Notes: generated by a model not told the origin, from the letters alone. A stretch of 47,729 bases of DNA from Enhydrobacter aerosaccus (GCA_903915535.1 CAIWTJ010000183.1:1-47729); one strand, 5' to 3'. Shown: positions 19,091 through 30,352, counted from the stretch's first letter. Translations and numbers: made by a program.

Positions 19091-19932
19091 CGCGTCTTGA
19101 TCTCGACCGGCGCGGTCGTGTGGCGCGCCATGCTGATCAGGCCCGACGAGGTTTCCGGCACGGGATTGCGCGGCGGCACGCCGATCGCGGCGCGTTCCTG
19201 CACGGCCTTCACCTCGGCGCTGTTGCGGATCAGGTTGTAGCGCAGCGCGGTGTAGAGGTTCACCGGGAACGGCATGTTGGCGTTGAAATCGATGATCAGC
19301 ACCACGCGCGTTTCCTTGGTCTGGTTCTTGACCCAGTGCTCGCGCGTGTCGTCGAACACCAGCGCCTCGCCTTCCTTCCAGAAGAAGTGATGGCCGCCGA
19401 TCTCGATCCAGCACTTCTCGGGCTCCGACGGCACGATCAGCGGATAGTGGAAGCGGATCACGCCCGCGGCCGATCCGCGATGGGGCACGATCTCCGCGCC
19501 GCCCGCCAAGATCGAGAAAAGGGCGGTGTGCACGCCCGGAATGCGGCAGATCGCGGCGTAGGTGTCGGGCACCGCCGCGGTGTTCTCCTTGATCTCGTGG
19601 CCCCAGATCTTCAGCAGGAACGTGCGCCAGGCGCGGCCGGCGACATAGAGATCGCGCGGATGGACCTCGTGCAGCGCCGGGATCTCTTCGTGGTGGCTCA
19701 GCAGGTACTGAAGGTCGGCCTTGATCTTGTCGTGGCTCTTCTTGAGCTCGGCCAGCACCGGGAAGGCCTTGACCGCTTCCTCGCCGCCCAGCGGCAGCTT
19801 GGGCATGCGGCGCAGGATCATGTCCGACATCTTGAGATTGAAGTTCTCGATCGGCTCCTGCGGCACCCAGATGTGCTTGGTCAGGTAGAAGCGGCCTTTT
19901 TGGCCGACATTGGTGTTTTCTTCGTTTTCCAT
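19087..19932 (-). CDS. Aspartyl/asparaginyl beta-hydroxylase-like 2OG-Fe(II) oxygenase
   Basis: A 281-residue protein of the AspH/LpxO family. The iron-binding core reads VPHRGSAAGVIRFHYPLIVP with His151, then WKEGEALVFDDTREHWV with His199, then Arg209 in KETRVVLIID for 2-oxoglutarate. The HxD aspartate is replaced by Gly153, as in human AspH, which works with a two-His centre. It may hydroxylate an Asp/Asn residue or a lipid acyl chain; the sequence alone does not separate these. ATG at 19932 is chosen; an upstream ATG at 19974 has a less typical start. It is convergent with the amidohydrolase gene. Confidence 0.88.
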   Translation of the reverse strand: MENEENTNVGQKGRFYLTKHIWVPQEPIENFNLKMSDMILRRMPKLPLGGEEAVKAFPVLAELKKSHDKIKADLQYLLSHHEEIPALHEVHPRDLYVAGRAWRTFLLKIWGHEIKENTAAVPDTYAAICRIPGVHTALFSILAGGAEIVPHRGSAAGVIRFHYPLIVPSEPEKCWIEIGGHHFFWKEGEALVFDDTREHWVKNQTKETRVVLIIDFNANMPFPVNLYTALRYNLIRNSAEVKAVQERAAIGVPPRNPVPETSSGLISMARHTTAPVEIKTR

Positions 19933-20116
19933 CACGCTGGTCCTGAAAGACGACGGGGGGCTCAAGGGCGGCAACTTGTTACGGACTGCTGTTTATTTCA
20001 AGGCGATCCATGCCGCACGTCGCATCCGGCCACCTTGATCTGGATCATCTCAATTTCGCACGTCAAGTGTCGGAAAACATGTCACAATTCGGGACCTAAG
20101 TTAAGATATAGCCGCC

Positions 20117-20725
20117 ATGTTCCGCCTCGCCGATGTCCCGCTTTCACTTTCCGGCATGACCCGTATTCCCGGGCGGAAGGTCTATTTGCGGGCCCCGAGC
20201 ATGGACGATTGGCCCGAGTGGGCCGAATTGCGGGCCCGCAGCCGTACCTTCCTGACACCCTGGGAGCCAACGTGGCCCGACGATTCGCTGGGCCGGGACC
20301 ATTTCCGTCGCCGGCTGCGCCAACAGGTTCGCGAATGGCGGGCAGGCGAGGCCTATGGCCTGTTCGTCTTCACCAACGACAAGCGCCGGCTGGTCGGAGG
20401 CATCAATCTCTCCAACGTGCGCCGGGGCGTGGCTCAGGCGGCGTCGGTCGGCTACTGGATGGGCCAGCCCTACGCGGGGCAGGGGCTGATGACCGACGCG
20501 TTGCGCGCGCTCCTGCCGTTTGTGTTCGATGAGTTACGCTTGCACCGGCTCGAGGCGGCCTGCCTGCCGCACAACGAGCCGTCCAAGGCGGTGCTGGGCA
20601 AGGCGGGCTTCCACGAGGAGGGCCTGGCGCGCCAGTATCTGCGGATCAACGGGCAGTGGGCCGATCATCTCTTGTTCGCCCTGCTGCGTGCGGACTACGA
20701 CGCTATCTTGAGAGCCGCCCGCTGA
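20117..20725 (+). CDS. GNAT N-acetyltransferase, RimJ/RimL type
   Basis: A 202-residue acetyltransferase. The core YWMGQPYAGQGLMTDAL carries the Q/RxxGxG acetyl-CoA loop. It is followed by LHRLEAACLPHNEPSKAVLGKAGFHEEGLARQ, characteristic of RimJ-like GNATs that acetylate the N-terminus of ribosomal proteins. An N-terminal segment before RKVYLRAPSMDDW may be partly extra; an internal ATG at 20156 would also fit. It is divergent from the hydroxylase gene across a 184-bp gap where I see no clear element. The actual substrate is unknown. Confidence 0.93.
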   Translation: MFRLADVPLSLSGMTRIPGRKVYLRAPSMDDWPEWAELRARSRTFLTPWEPTWPDDSLGRDHFRRRLRQQVREWRAGEAYGLFVFTNDKRRLVGGINLSNVRRGVAQAASVGYWMGQPYAGQGLMTDALRALLPFVFDELRLHRLEAACLPHNEPSKAVLGKAGFHEEGLARQYLRINGQWADHLLFALLRADYDAILRAAR

Positions 20726-20766
20726 AGCGGGTGCGATAGAGGGAACGCCCTCGGAGGAAACGGATC

Positions 20767-21636
20767 ATGCGCAATCTCACGCCCGCCTCGATCACGCAGG
20801 CTTTCGCCGACTATTGCGCCAACGCGCCCAGCGCCCGGACGCGCGATCTTCTGGTCAGCCTCGCCGGCCATCTGCACAGCTTCGTGCGCGAGAACAAGCT
20901 CACGCAGGCCGAGTGGAATGCCGCGATCGACGCGCTCACGCGCGCCACGCAGTTCACCGACGACAAGCGCAACGAATACATCCTGTTCTCCGACCTGCTG
21001 GGCGTCTCCTCGCTGGTCGACATGGTGAACGCGCAGACCAAGGGCACGCCCTCGTCGGTGCTGGGCCCGTTCTTCATCGAGAACACGCCCGAGCTGCCCA
21101 ACGGCGGCGACCTGTGGCACGGCCAGGTGGGCGAGCCGCTGGTGGTGAGCGGAAAGATCGTCGACCAGAAGGGCGCGCCTGCCGCGGGCACCGTGCTCGC
21201 GCTCTGGCAGAACGCCGGCAACGGCCTCTACGCGCAGCAGGATCCGCAGCAGAACCCGACCAACTATCACGGCCGTCTCAACGTCGCGAACGACGGCACC
21301 TTCGCCTTCACGACCGTGCGGCCGGTGTCCTACACGGTGCCGGACGACGGTCCCGCGGGCGACATGCTGCGCGCGCTGGGCCGCGACGCGTGGCGGCCGG
21401 CCCATCTGCACATGATGATCCAGGCGCCGGGCCACAAGCCGCTGATCACCGAGTTCTTCCCCGAGGACGACAAGTATCTCGACCGCGACGCCGTCTTCGG
21501 CGTGCGCGCGCCGCTCGTGCTGCCGTTCAAGAAGGTCGCCGACCGCGCAGCCCTTCCGGCCAATCTTTCAGGCCGCGATACCCTGCCGATGCCGGTGTGG
21601 ACGGCGCGCATCGATCTCACCTTGCCGCCGGCCTGA
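20767..21636 (+). CDS. Intradiol ring-cleavage dioxygenase (catechol or hydroxyquinol type)
   Basis: The 289-residue non-heme Fe(III) dioxygenase opens catechol-type rings between the hydroxyls. All four iron ligands can be assigned: Tyr155 (NGLYA), Tyr189 (VSYTVPDDGP), His213 and His215 (RPAHLHMM). An N-terminal helical dimerisation domain (about 1-100) places it with catechol and hydroxyquinol 1,2-dioxygenases rather than protocatechuate 3,4-dioxygenase. GGAGGA is well placed before the ATG. No other aromatic-degradation gene is adjacent, so the substrate cannot be inferred from context. Confidence 0.92.
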   Translation: MRNLTPASITQAFADYCANAPSARTRDLLVSLAGHLHSFVRENKLTQAEWNAAIDALTRATQFTDDKRNEYILFSDLLGVSSLVDMVNAQTKGTPSSVLGPFFIENTPELPNGGDLWHGQVGEPLVVSGKIVDQKGAPAAGTVLALWQNAGNGLYAQQDPQQNPTNYHGRLNVANDGTFAFTTVRPVSYTVPDDGPAGDMLRALGRDAWRPAHLHMMIQAPGHKPLITEFFPEDDKYLDRDAVFGVRAPLVLPFKKVADRAALPANLSGRDTLPMPVWTARIDLTLPPA

Positions 21637-21652
21637 CCCAGTCCGTCTGATC

Positions 21653-22531
21653 CTAGTCGCGGTGCGCGGCGATGGCGGCGGCCCATCCCGCGGCGTGCTT
21701 CTCCAGCCCGATGGCGTTCAGGTGGCAGCTGTCGTAGCGGCCGGCGAAGCCGATCTCGTCGGTGTTGGGACCGGCAAAGACGCCGGGCAGCCGGCTGAGG
21801 CCGAGCTGGATCTTCTGCAACTCGATACTGGGCACATTGCCGGGACCGCAGAGCGTCGCCTGGGCCACGAAGAATTTCGACTGCGGGAAGATGCGCTTGG
21901 TGAGCGCGATGATCGGCTGCATCGCGGTGTCGTAGCTGGCGGCACCTGCCGGGGAATTGTTCGACTCGCCCTGGTGCCAGAGAAAATGCGTCACGGTGAG
22001 GCCCGCGTCCTTCGCTTCGGCCAGGCGCTTCTCCAGCATGCCGTTCAGGTTGCCGCCGGTGGTCCAGGCTTCCACGGGCGATGCCGCGATGCCGGCCGAG
22101 ATCAGGATCACCGAGTCGAAGGTCCTGGCCTCGATCAGCTTGTTGGCCATCAGGACCCAGGGACTGCCGCCTTTGCCTGTTGCGCCGAGCAACGGGTCTT
22201 CGGCGGCGAAATACCTGCCATTCCAGAAATTGGCCACGGCCGGTGACGATGCACGGAATTTCTCGTCGCCGTGATTGGCCGAATTGCTCTGCCCGAAGGC
22301 GAAGGCCACCATCGTGCGCGGCGTGATCGGCGGGCGTGCGATCTCGCGCCTGCCCGGAAAGGCGACCAGCTGCTCGTAGCTGTTGTACTCCGGCATCGGC
22401 AGGAGCCGGCGCTGGATATTCTGCATGGCGCGGAACATCCGGTCGCGCGTGCTGCCGGAGTGCATGCCGATCAGCAGGCTGGCGATGCACGCTGCCGCGA
22501 CCGAAGCGACGAGGGCGATCCGGCGGATCAA
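21653..22531 (-). CDS. Membrane-anchored SGNH esterase, SASA (sialate O-acetylesterase) type
   Basis: The 292-residue protein starts with an N-terminal membrane segment or signal anchor (about 4-22). An SGNH-fold esterase domain follows, with GQSNSAN (Ser82), LWHQGESNN (Glu189) and YDSCHLNAIG (Asp267, His270). This is the SASA/carbohydrate-esterase layout that removes O-acetyl groups from sugars. The TTG start overlaps the stop of the upstream acyltransferase-3 gene (TTGA, 22528-22531), so the two are coupled and may act on the same glycan. The non-ATG start is chosen because of that overlap and the resulting signal segment. Confidence 0.85.
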   Translation of the reverse strand: MIRRIALVASVAAACIASLLIGMHSGSTRDRMFRAMQNIQRRLLPMPEYNSYEQLVAFPGRREIARPPITPRTMVAFAFGQSNSANHGDEKFRASSPAVANFWNGRYFAAEDPLLGATGKGGSPWVLMANKLIEARTFDSVILISAGIAASPVEAWTTGGNLNGMLEKRLAEAKDAGLTVTHFLWHQGESNNSPAGAASYDTAMQPIIALTKRIFPQSKFFVAQATLCGPGNVPSIELQKIQLGLSRLPGVFAGPNTDEIGFAGRYDSCHLNAIGLEKHAAGWAAAIAAHRD

Positions 22532-24489
22532 TCCCTGACGCTCCCCGTGACCATGCGCGCGAGAAGCTCGTGGGCCAGGAATTCCGAGGCGATGGGCAGG
22601 AGGTGGGAGTCGTCCATGCTGGTCAGTCCGGTCTTGACGTCATCGCCGAGATAGGTGAGGCAGCCCTCAGCGTTGCAGAACGCGCCGATGATGTCGACGA
22701 AGGCCATCGCGTCGGTGGTGAGGAAGCCCGTCTTCAGGGCTTCGTTCAATTCCCAGATCCGCGGATTGTAGCTGGCGAACGTCCGTCGCGGCGGATCGGG
22801 CCACAGCCTGCGCGCCACGATCGCGGGCAGACCCGTCATCCAGTGCGGCGTCGGTCCGGCGAACAAGGTGCGTTTGATGCCGAGCGGCTGGATCTTCGCC
22901 GAGATCTCGGCGTAACGGCGGTTACGTTGGCCGCCCTCCTGGGCCACGATCACGACATCGGGCTTGGCCTTGGCGATGGCCTGAAGCGCGACCCAGTTCG
23001 AGTGCTTGCAATAATCTGTCGTCGAGGGACCGCTCGCATGCGGGTCGGGGAAGCAGCCCGAGCTCGCGACCTGGAGAATCTGCCAGTCGGGCGGCAGCGT
23101 CTGCTTCAAGCCCCAGGAGAGATGCTGCGCGTGCGAGTCGCCCCACAACAGGACAGCGTAGCGCCTGGCCGGATCGCGCTCGGTGCAGCCCGGCGCGATG
23201 CCGGGCAACGGCAGGTTCGCGGCCTGGTGACGGCGATCGCGGTCGGGAGGGTGGAAATCGCATTCGAGCCGGAATTTCTCGGCGAGGCCGAGGCGCGTTC
23301 CGAGATTCCCGGCAGCACCTTCATTGTCGAAATAGGCGATGAACGCCTCGCGCCGGGCATCGCGAAAGCCGGTGCCGGGGAAGCCGTTCAGGACGTAGCA
23401 CGCGAGGCCCAATGTCCCCATGCCGGCCAGCAGCGCAAAGAGGGCAATGGGCGAGGAGGTGGGGCGCGCGCCGTAGCGGATCGGCCGTTCGACCAGCCGG
23501 TACGTGGCGATCGCCGCGACAAGCGCGAGCGCGAGGGCGGCGAGCCGCATGTTGGCCGTCGCTGTCGCGCTTTCGGAGATCCGCGCGAAGGCGAGCAGCG
23601 GCCAGTGCCACAGATAGAGCGGGTAGCTGACGAGGCCGATCGCCACCAACGCCCAGTGGCCGAGGATCCTGCGGTTGGGCCAGGCGTCGGGACCGGCGGC
23701 GATGAGCAGGAACGTGCCCAATACCGGCGCCACCGCCCACCAGCCGGGGAACGCCCGCGTGTCGCCGATCAGGGCGAAGCTTGCGATCAGCAGCAATAGT
23801 CCCGCGCCCGCGGCGGTGCCGGCGTTCTCGGGCTGTATTTTCCAACCGCGCCGCTTGAGCAGCGCCAGCGCGCTGCCGGCCATCAGCTCCCAGGCGCGCG
23901 ACAGGGGCGAATAGAAGGCGGCCGTGCCGTCGTGTCCGACCAGCCAGATGTTTGTGGCGAAGGAGAGCACGAGTGCGGCGACGATGAGGGCCGGCACCGC
24001 GTTCTTGTACTTCCGCGCCAGGATCAACAGCGGCGGCCAGACGATGCAGAACTGCGCCCCGATCGCGAGGCTCCAGAGATGGAGAAGGATCTTGTCGGTC
24101 GCGGCCTTGTCGAAATAGCCGCTCTCCTCCCACATCACGAAGTTCGAGACGAAGCCCGCGCCGGCCGCGATCTCTTTGCCGAGTTCGCGATATTCGCGGC
24201 CGAACAGCAGGAACCAGCCCAGCACGAAGGACACGATCAGGATCACGAGCAGCGCCGGCAGGATGCGCCGGAGGCGCCGGCCGTAGAAGTCGACGATGCT
24301 GAACGTGCCGCGGTCGAGGCCGCGGAAGATGACCGAGGAGACCAGGAAGCCCGAGATCACGAAGAAGATGTCGACGCCCGCGAAGCCGCCCGGCAGAAAC
24401 TGCGGAAAGGCATCGAACACCAGCACCGACGCCACCGCGACCGCCCGCAGCCCGTCGATGTCGGGGCGATAGTTCTGATTTTGCTCCAC
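22528..24489 (-). CDS. Acyltransferase-3/SGNH fusion (OafA-like) with altered membrane active site
   Basis: The 653-residue protein has an acyltransferase-3 membrane domain (about 1-375) and a periplasmic SGNH domain (about 400-650), as in OafA-type O-acetyltransferases. The family opening YRPDIDGLRAVAV is present. However, the catalytic His that follows Arg15 by eleven residues is Asp26 (VFDAF), and the usual EEQF in the WSLSVEEQF block is G144-A-Q-F. The SGNH residues are intact: Ser452 in GDSH, and Asp626 and His629 in DDSH. The membrane domain may therefore be inactive or altered while the SGNH esterase remains active. It uses a GTG start, 16 bp after the hydrolase gene. Confidence 0.9.
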   Translation of the reverse strand: MEQNQNYRPDIDGLRAVAVASVLVFDAFPQFLPGGFAGVDIFFVISGFLVSSVIFRGLDRGTFSIVDFYGRRLRRILPALLVILIVSFVLGWFLLFGREYRELGKEIAAGAGFVSNFVMWEESGYFDKAATDKILLHLWSLAIGAQFCIVWPPLLILARKYKNAVPALIVAALVLSFATNIWLVGHDGTAAFYSPLSRAWELMAGSALALLKRRGWKIQPENAGTAAGAGLLLLIASFALIGDTRAFPGWWAVAPVLGTFLLIAAGPDAWPNRRILGHWALVAIGLVSYPLYLWHWPLLAFARISESATATANMRLAALALALVAAIATYRLVERPIRYGARPTSSPIALFALLAGMGTLGLACYVLNGFPGTGFRDARREAFIAYFDNEGAAGNLGTRLGLAEKFRLECDFHPPDRDRRHQAANLPLPGIAPGCTERDPARRYAVLLWGDSHAQHLSWGLKQTLPPDWQILQVASSGCFPDPHASGPSTTDYCKHSNWVALQAIAKAKPDVVIVAQEGGQRNRRYAEISAKIQPLGIKRTLFAGPTPHWMTGLPAIVARRLWPDPPRRTFASYNPRIWELNEALKTGFLTTDAMAFVDIIGAFCNAEGCLTYLGDDVKTGLTSMDDSHLLPIASEFLAHELLARMVTGSVRD

Positions 24490-24505
24490 GCCTGGCCGGT
24501 TCTCG

Positions 24506-25360
24506 CTACTGCACGGTCTTCAGGAAGTCTTCGACCAGCGGATGCCAGAGGGGGGCGCCACTGTCGCTGCTCGCGAGGTTGTGGCCTTCCTTGCCGAACG
24601 GTCCGACGGCGCGATGGGTGGCGTGGCCGCCCGCGCCGTTGTAGGCCGCGACCATCTTCTCAACCAGCTTCGGCTCGAAGAAGGTGTCGTTTGCCGCGTT
24701 GACCCAGAGCAGCGGCCCCCGCGCCGTGCTGCCGTATTTGCCGGCCGCCTTGACCAGCGCGCCGGGCTCGCAATTGCCGACGCCCGGCTGATGGCCCCCA
24801 CGACCGGGCGCGAAGGCGATCATCGCCGCGACGCCCGCGGGGTTGAGGCTCGACAGCGCGACGGTGCCCCACGCCCCGGCGGATTGGCCGACGACGATGG
24901 TGCGGTCGGGCAGGATGAACGGCTGCTTGCGCATGTAATCGACCGTCGCCTGGATATCGGAGGCCGTCTCGAGGCCGCCGTGCACGAAGTCGGGATTCTT
25001 GCAGCTGCCGTATTCCTCGGCCCAGCCGCCGCCGGTCGCGCCGTAGCCGCGTCGCAACGGCAGGACCACGACGTAGCCACGCGACACGAAGAACGAGGAG
25101 ACGGCCGTGTAGGATGGCCGCTTCATCGTCAGCCGTTCGCTGCCGTCGGCGGGCGAGCCGTGGTTCATCACCATCAGCGGATGTTTCCCCGCGCCGGGAG
25201 GCCGGAAGACGGTGCTGTCCATCAGGACCGAGCCGCTGGCGGTCGGAATGCGCCACTCCTGGGCGCGCATGTTCTGGCCCTCGCTGCCCTGCGGGCCCGG
25301 CGTCTGGGCCAGCGCCGGGGCCGCAAGGCAGAGCGCGACGAGCAGCGTCCGAAAAAGCAT
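24506..25360 (-). CDS. Secreted alpha/beta hydrolase (dienelactone-hydrolase-like)
   Basis: A 284-residue protein with a signal peptide (MLFRTLLVALCLAAPALAQ). The alpha/beta-hydrolase fold shows nucleophile Ser160 (VVGQSAGAWG), Asp225 (NAANDTFF) and His260 (GKEGHNL). The oxyanion region is VMNHGSPADG. It resembles periplasmic dienelactone-hydrolase-like or prolyl-oligopeptidase-fold esterases; the substrate is unknown. It starts 4 bp after uvrB and precedes the acyltransferase gene, so it is probably part of a uvrB-led transcript. Confidence 0.9.
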   Translation of the reverse strand: MLFRTLLVALCLAAPALAQTPGPQGSEGQNMRAQEWRIPTASGSVLMDSTVFRPPGAGKHPLMVMNHGSPADGSERLTMKRPSYTAVSSFFVSRGYVVVLPLRRGYGATGGGWAEEYGSCKNPDFVHGGLETASDIQATVDYMRKQPFILPDRTIVVGQSAGAWGTVALSSLNPAGVAAMIAFAPGRGGHQPGVGNCEPGALVKAAGKYGSTARGPLLWVNAANDTFFEPKLVEKMVAAYNGAGGHATHRAVGPFGKEGHNLASSDSGAPLWHPLVEDFLKTVQ

Positions 25361-25364
25361 CGAT

Positions 25365-27569
<2,205 letters not shown>

Positions 27570-27635
27570 TATATGATGCGGGCACCCGGGGGCCGCAATG
27601 CTAGGTTCCACGCCCCTCGGCCCTTTCCCCGTGCG

Positions 27636-28367
27636 ATGCCTGACATTCTTTCCACACCCTTCCTGATCGCGGCCGTGGTCGCGGCGATTGCCGGCATGGT
27701 GCGCGGCTTCGCGGGCTTTGGCGCGGCCATGGTGATGACGCCGGTGTTCTCGGCGCTTTACGGGCCCGAGGTCGGCATCGTGCTGTGCATGCTGCTCGAG
27801 ATCGTCGTCGCCCTGCCGTTGCTGCCCCGGGCCTTCCGGCATGTCGATTGGCGCGTGATCGGGCTGCTGCTGGTCGCGGCCATCGTGGGAGCGCCGGTGG
27901 GAAATTACGTGCTGACCCTGGTGGCGCCGCAACCCATGCGCTGGGTGATTTCCGCGATCGTGCTCTGTGCCGTGGCCATGCTGGCCAGCGGCTGGCGCTA
28001 CAGCGGCGGACCGCGTCCGGTGGCGACCCTGGCGGCGGGCGCCGTCAGCGGCTTCCTCAACGGGCTCTCCGGAATGGCGGGGCCTCCGATCGCCTTTTAT
28101 TACCTCGCAAGTACGGAGGCGGCGGTGAAGGTGCGCGCCAACCTCACCACGTACTTTGTCTTCGTCGATCTGGTGGCGATATCGCTGTTCTTCGGGCGCG
28201 GTCTCGTGGGCTGGGACACCGCGCTGCAGAGCGCCTTTCTGGCGCCGGCCGTGATCGTGGGCGGCCTGCTCGGCGAGCAGCTGTTTCCCCTCGCCAGCGA
28301 GGTGTTTTATCGCCGGCTTGCACTCGCTCTGCTGGTGGCCGTGGCGATCGGCTCCTTGATCCTGTAA
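27636..28367 (+). CDS. TSUP-family (TauE/SafE) membrane permease
   Basis: A 243-residue protein with about eight hydrophobic helices in two repeat halves. The conserved [15 protein letters not shown] and [16 protein letters not shown] motifs of the TauE/SafE/TSUP family are both present. Family members export or import sulfur anions and organic acids such as sulfite, sulfoacetate or sulfolactate. No sulfur-metabolism gene is nearby, so the substrate is unknown. The ATG start is chosen for a standard first helix. Confidence 0.9.
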   Translation: MPDILSTPFLIAAVVAAIAGMVRGFAGFGAAMVMTPVFSALYGPEVGIVLCMLLEIVVALPLLPRAFRHVDWRVIGLLLVAAIVGAPVGNYVLTLVAPQPMRWVISAIVLCAVAMLASGWRYSGGPRPVATLAAGAVSGFLNGLSGMAGPPIAFYYLASTEAAVKVRANLTTYFVFVDLVAISLFFGRGLVGWDTALQSAFLAPAVIVGGLLGEQLFPLASEVFYRRLALALLVAVAIGSLIL

Positions 28368-28390
28368 CCGTGTACGGGTAGCGAACGAAC

Positions 28391-29161
28391 ATGAGCATCT
28401 GGGGCAAGATCGTCGGCGGCACGGCAGGCTTCGCATTGGGCGGGCCGATCGCGGCGCTGCTGGGCTTGGCGGCGGGCCATGCGGTCGATCACGTGCTCGA
28501 CAGCCGGGCCAGCAGCGAGACCGCGGTCGCGACGCCGGCCGATCCCAAGAACCATCCCGGTCTGCGCGAGATCGCCTTCACGGTCGGCGTTATTGCGCTC
28601 GGCGCCAAGATGGCGCGCGTCGATGGCGAGGTGACGGGCACCGAAGTCGACGCCTTCCGCTCCTTCTTCCACGTGCCGCCGGCCGAGGAGAAGAATGTCG
28701 AGCGCTTCTTCAATCTCGCCAAGCGCGATGCGGCGGGCTTCGAGACCTATGCGCGGCAGGTCGCGGCACTGTTTCCCGATGCGCCGGAAATCCTGGAAAG
28801 CGTGCTCGAAGGCCTGTTCGACATCGCCAAGGCCGACGGCAAGATCGGCGCGGCAGAGGCCGAGTATCTTGCCAAGGTCGCCGACATCTTCGGACTCAGC
28901 ACGTCGCGCTTCGATCGCGCGCGGGCCGCGGCGCTAGGCGAGGTCGAATGCGAGCCGTGCATCGTGCTGGGCATCGATCCGCTCGCGACCGACGAGCAGA
29001 TCCGCGAGGCCTGGATCCGCCAGGTGAAGGCCCATCACCCCGACCGGCTGATGGCGCAGGGCCTGCCGGAGGAGGCGATCAAGGTCGCCAACCGCAAGCT
29101 CGCGCTGATCAACGACGCCTATACCAAGCTGCGCCGGCAGCGCGGCCTCGTGGCGGCATAG
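28391..29161 (+). CDS. DjlA-like TerB/DnaJ co-chaperone
   Basis: A 256-residue protein. The Gly/Ala-rich N-terminus (about 8-32) may insert in the membrane, as in DjlA. A TerB-like helical domain follows (about 57-185, with [16 protein letters not shown] and [16 protein letters not shown] repeats). A C-terminal J domain (about 190-252) carries the Hsp70-stimulating H216-P-D218. It should recruit DnaK to a membrane or envelope client. It overlaps nothing and is 9 bp before the amidase gene, suggesting an operon with it. Confidence 0.93.
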   Translation: MSIWGKIVGGTAGFALGGPIAALLGLAAGHAVDHVLDSRASSETAVATPADPKNHPGLREIAFTVGVIALGAKMARVDGEVTGTEVDAFRSFFHVPPAEEKNVERFFNLAKRDAAGFETYARQVAALFPDAPEILESVLEGLFDIAKADGKIGAAEAEYLAKVADIFGLSTSRFDRARAAALGEVECEPCIVLGIDPLATDEQIREAWIRQVKAHHPDRLMAQGLPEEAIKVANRKLALINDAYTKLRRQRGLVAA

Positions 29162-29170
29162 GCCTGCCGC

Positions 29171-29854
29171 GTGATCGTCGAGCATCCGTCGCCCAATCAC
29201 GCGGCGCGCACCGACCAGCCCGTCGATATCCTCGTCCTGCACTACACCGAACTGCCGCTGAAGGAGTCGCTCGACATCCTGAGCGACGACGCGCGCGAGG
29301 GCAGGGTGAGCGCGCATTACGTGCTCGATCTCGACGGCACGGCCTATCGTCTCGTGCCCGAGGACCGCACCGCATGGCATGCCGGCACATCGTACTGGCG
29401 AGGCCGTGAGGCGCTGAACGCCACCTCGATCGGCATCGAGATCGTGAACCTGCACGGCGACAGGCACGACTATCCGGCCGCGCAGATCGCGGCACTAATC
29501 GAACTCTGCACCGGCATCATCGCGCGCCATCCCGCGATCGTGCCGCGCAACGTGGTCGGCCATTCCGACATCGCCCCGCAACGCAAGATCGACCCCGGCC
29601 GGCGCTTTCCCTGGAAGACGCTGGCATCTGCGGGCATCGGCCTGTGGCCGCGCGACAGCGGCCGGCCGCTCGACGGCGATTTCCAGAAGGGCCTGCAGCG
29701 CTACGGCTACACGCCGCCGCTGGGCGTGCCGCCACGGGAGATCGTGAAGGCCTTCCAGCGCCATTTCCGCCCGGCCCAGGTCGACGGCATGGTCGATTCC
29801 GAGACCGGCCGGCTGCTGGCCGGCCTGCTTGACCCGCTGGGGGGCACGCTCTAG
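29171..29854 (+). CDS. N-acetylmuramoyl-L-alanine amidase (AmiD/AmpD type)
   Basis: The 227-residue zinc amidase cuts the bond between N-acetylmuramic acid and L-alanine of peptidoglycan fragments. An Amidase_2 domain spans about 1-165, with zinc ligands His24 (LVLHYTE), His131 (VGHSDIAPQ) and Asp141 (KIDPG) and the catalytic-site Glu90 and Lys139. A C-terminal segment (about 170-227) resembles a peptidoglycan-binding helical repeat. This is the layout of AmiD. No signal peptide is visible, so a cytoplasmic recycling role like AmpD is also possible. It uses a GTG start. It lies directly upstream of rnpB. Confidence 0.92.
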   Translation: MIVEHPSPNHAARTDQPVDILVLHYTELPLKESLDILSDDAREGRVSAHYVLDLDGTAYRLVPEDRTAWHAGTSYWRGREALNATSIGIEIVNLHGDRHDYPAAQIAALIELCTGIIARHPAIVPRNVVGHSDIAPQRKIDPGRRFPWKTLASAGIGLWPRDSGRPLDGDFQKGLQRYGYTPPLGVPPREIVKAFQRHFRPAQVDGMVDSETGRLLAGLLDPLGGTL

Positions 29855-29863
29855 TCAGGCGCG

Positions 29864-30264
29864 GCAGGTCAGACGGCTGGATGGCTGCACTCCGCAAGGG
29901 GTGAGGAAAGTCCGGGCTCCACGGAGACACGGTGCCGGCTAACGGCCGGCGGGGGCGACCCCAGGGAAAGTGCCACAGAAAACAAACCGCCGGTCTGGCC
30001 CGTCTTCGGGCGGCAAACCAGGCAGGCAAGGGTGAAACGGTGGGGTAAGAGCCCACCGCGCGACCGGTAACGGAAGCGGCAGGGCAAACCCCACCGGGAG
30101 CAAGACCAAATAGGGGCGGCACGCCGGGCAACCGGCAGCGGTGTTTCCGCGACGTCGCCCGGGTCGGTCGCGCGAGGCGTCCAGCAATGGGCGTCCCAGA
30201 GGAATGGCCATCCATCGCTCGAAAGGGCGGGGACAGAACCCGGCTTACAGGCCGTCTGACCTGC
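29864..30264 (+). ncRNA. rnpB: RNase P RNA (class A)
   Basis: The catalytic RNA of RNase P, which matures tRNA 5' ends. The outer helix P1 is a perfect 14-bp pairing of 29864-29877 with 30251-30264. The 5' conserved core reads GCTGGATGGCTGCACTCC followed by GAGGAAAGTCCGGGCTCC. The 3' core contains GGACAGAACCCGGCTTA just before P1 closes. The size, about 400 nt, is normal. No convincing intrinsic terminator follows; only ATTTTG is seen. An rnpB gene upstream of mraZ is common in alphaproteobacteria. Confidence 0.97.
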
Positions 30265-30352
30265 ATTTTGCCCGATGTGCCAAATCCTGGGACGCCTCCG
30301 ATGCCGATGGCATAAGCGTTTAGGGCGATTTGTCCCGGATTCCGCCACCCCC

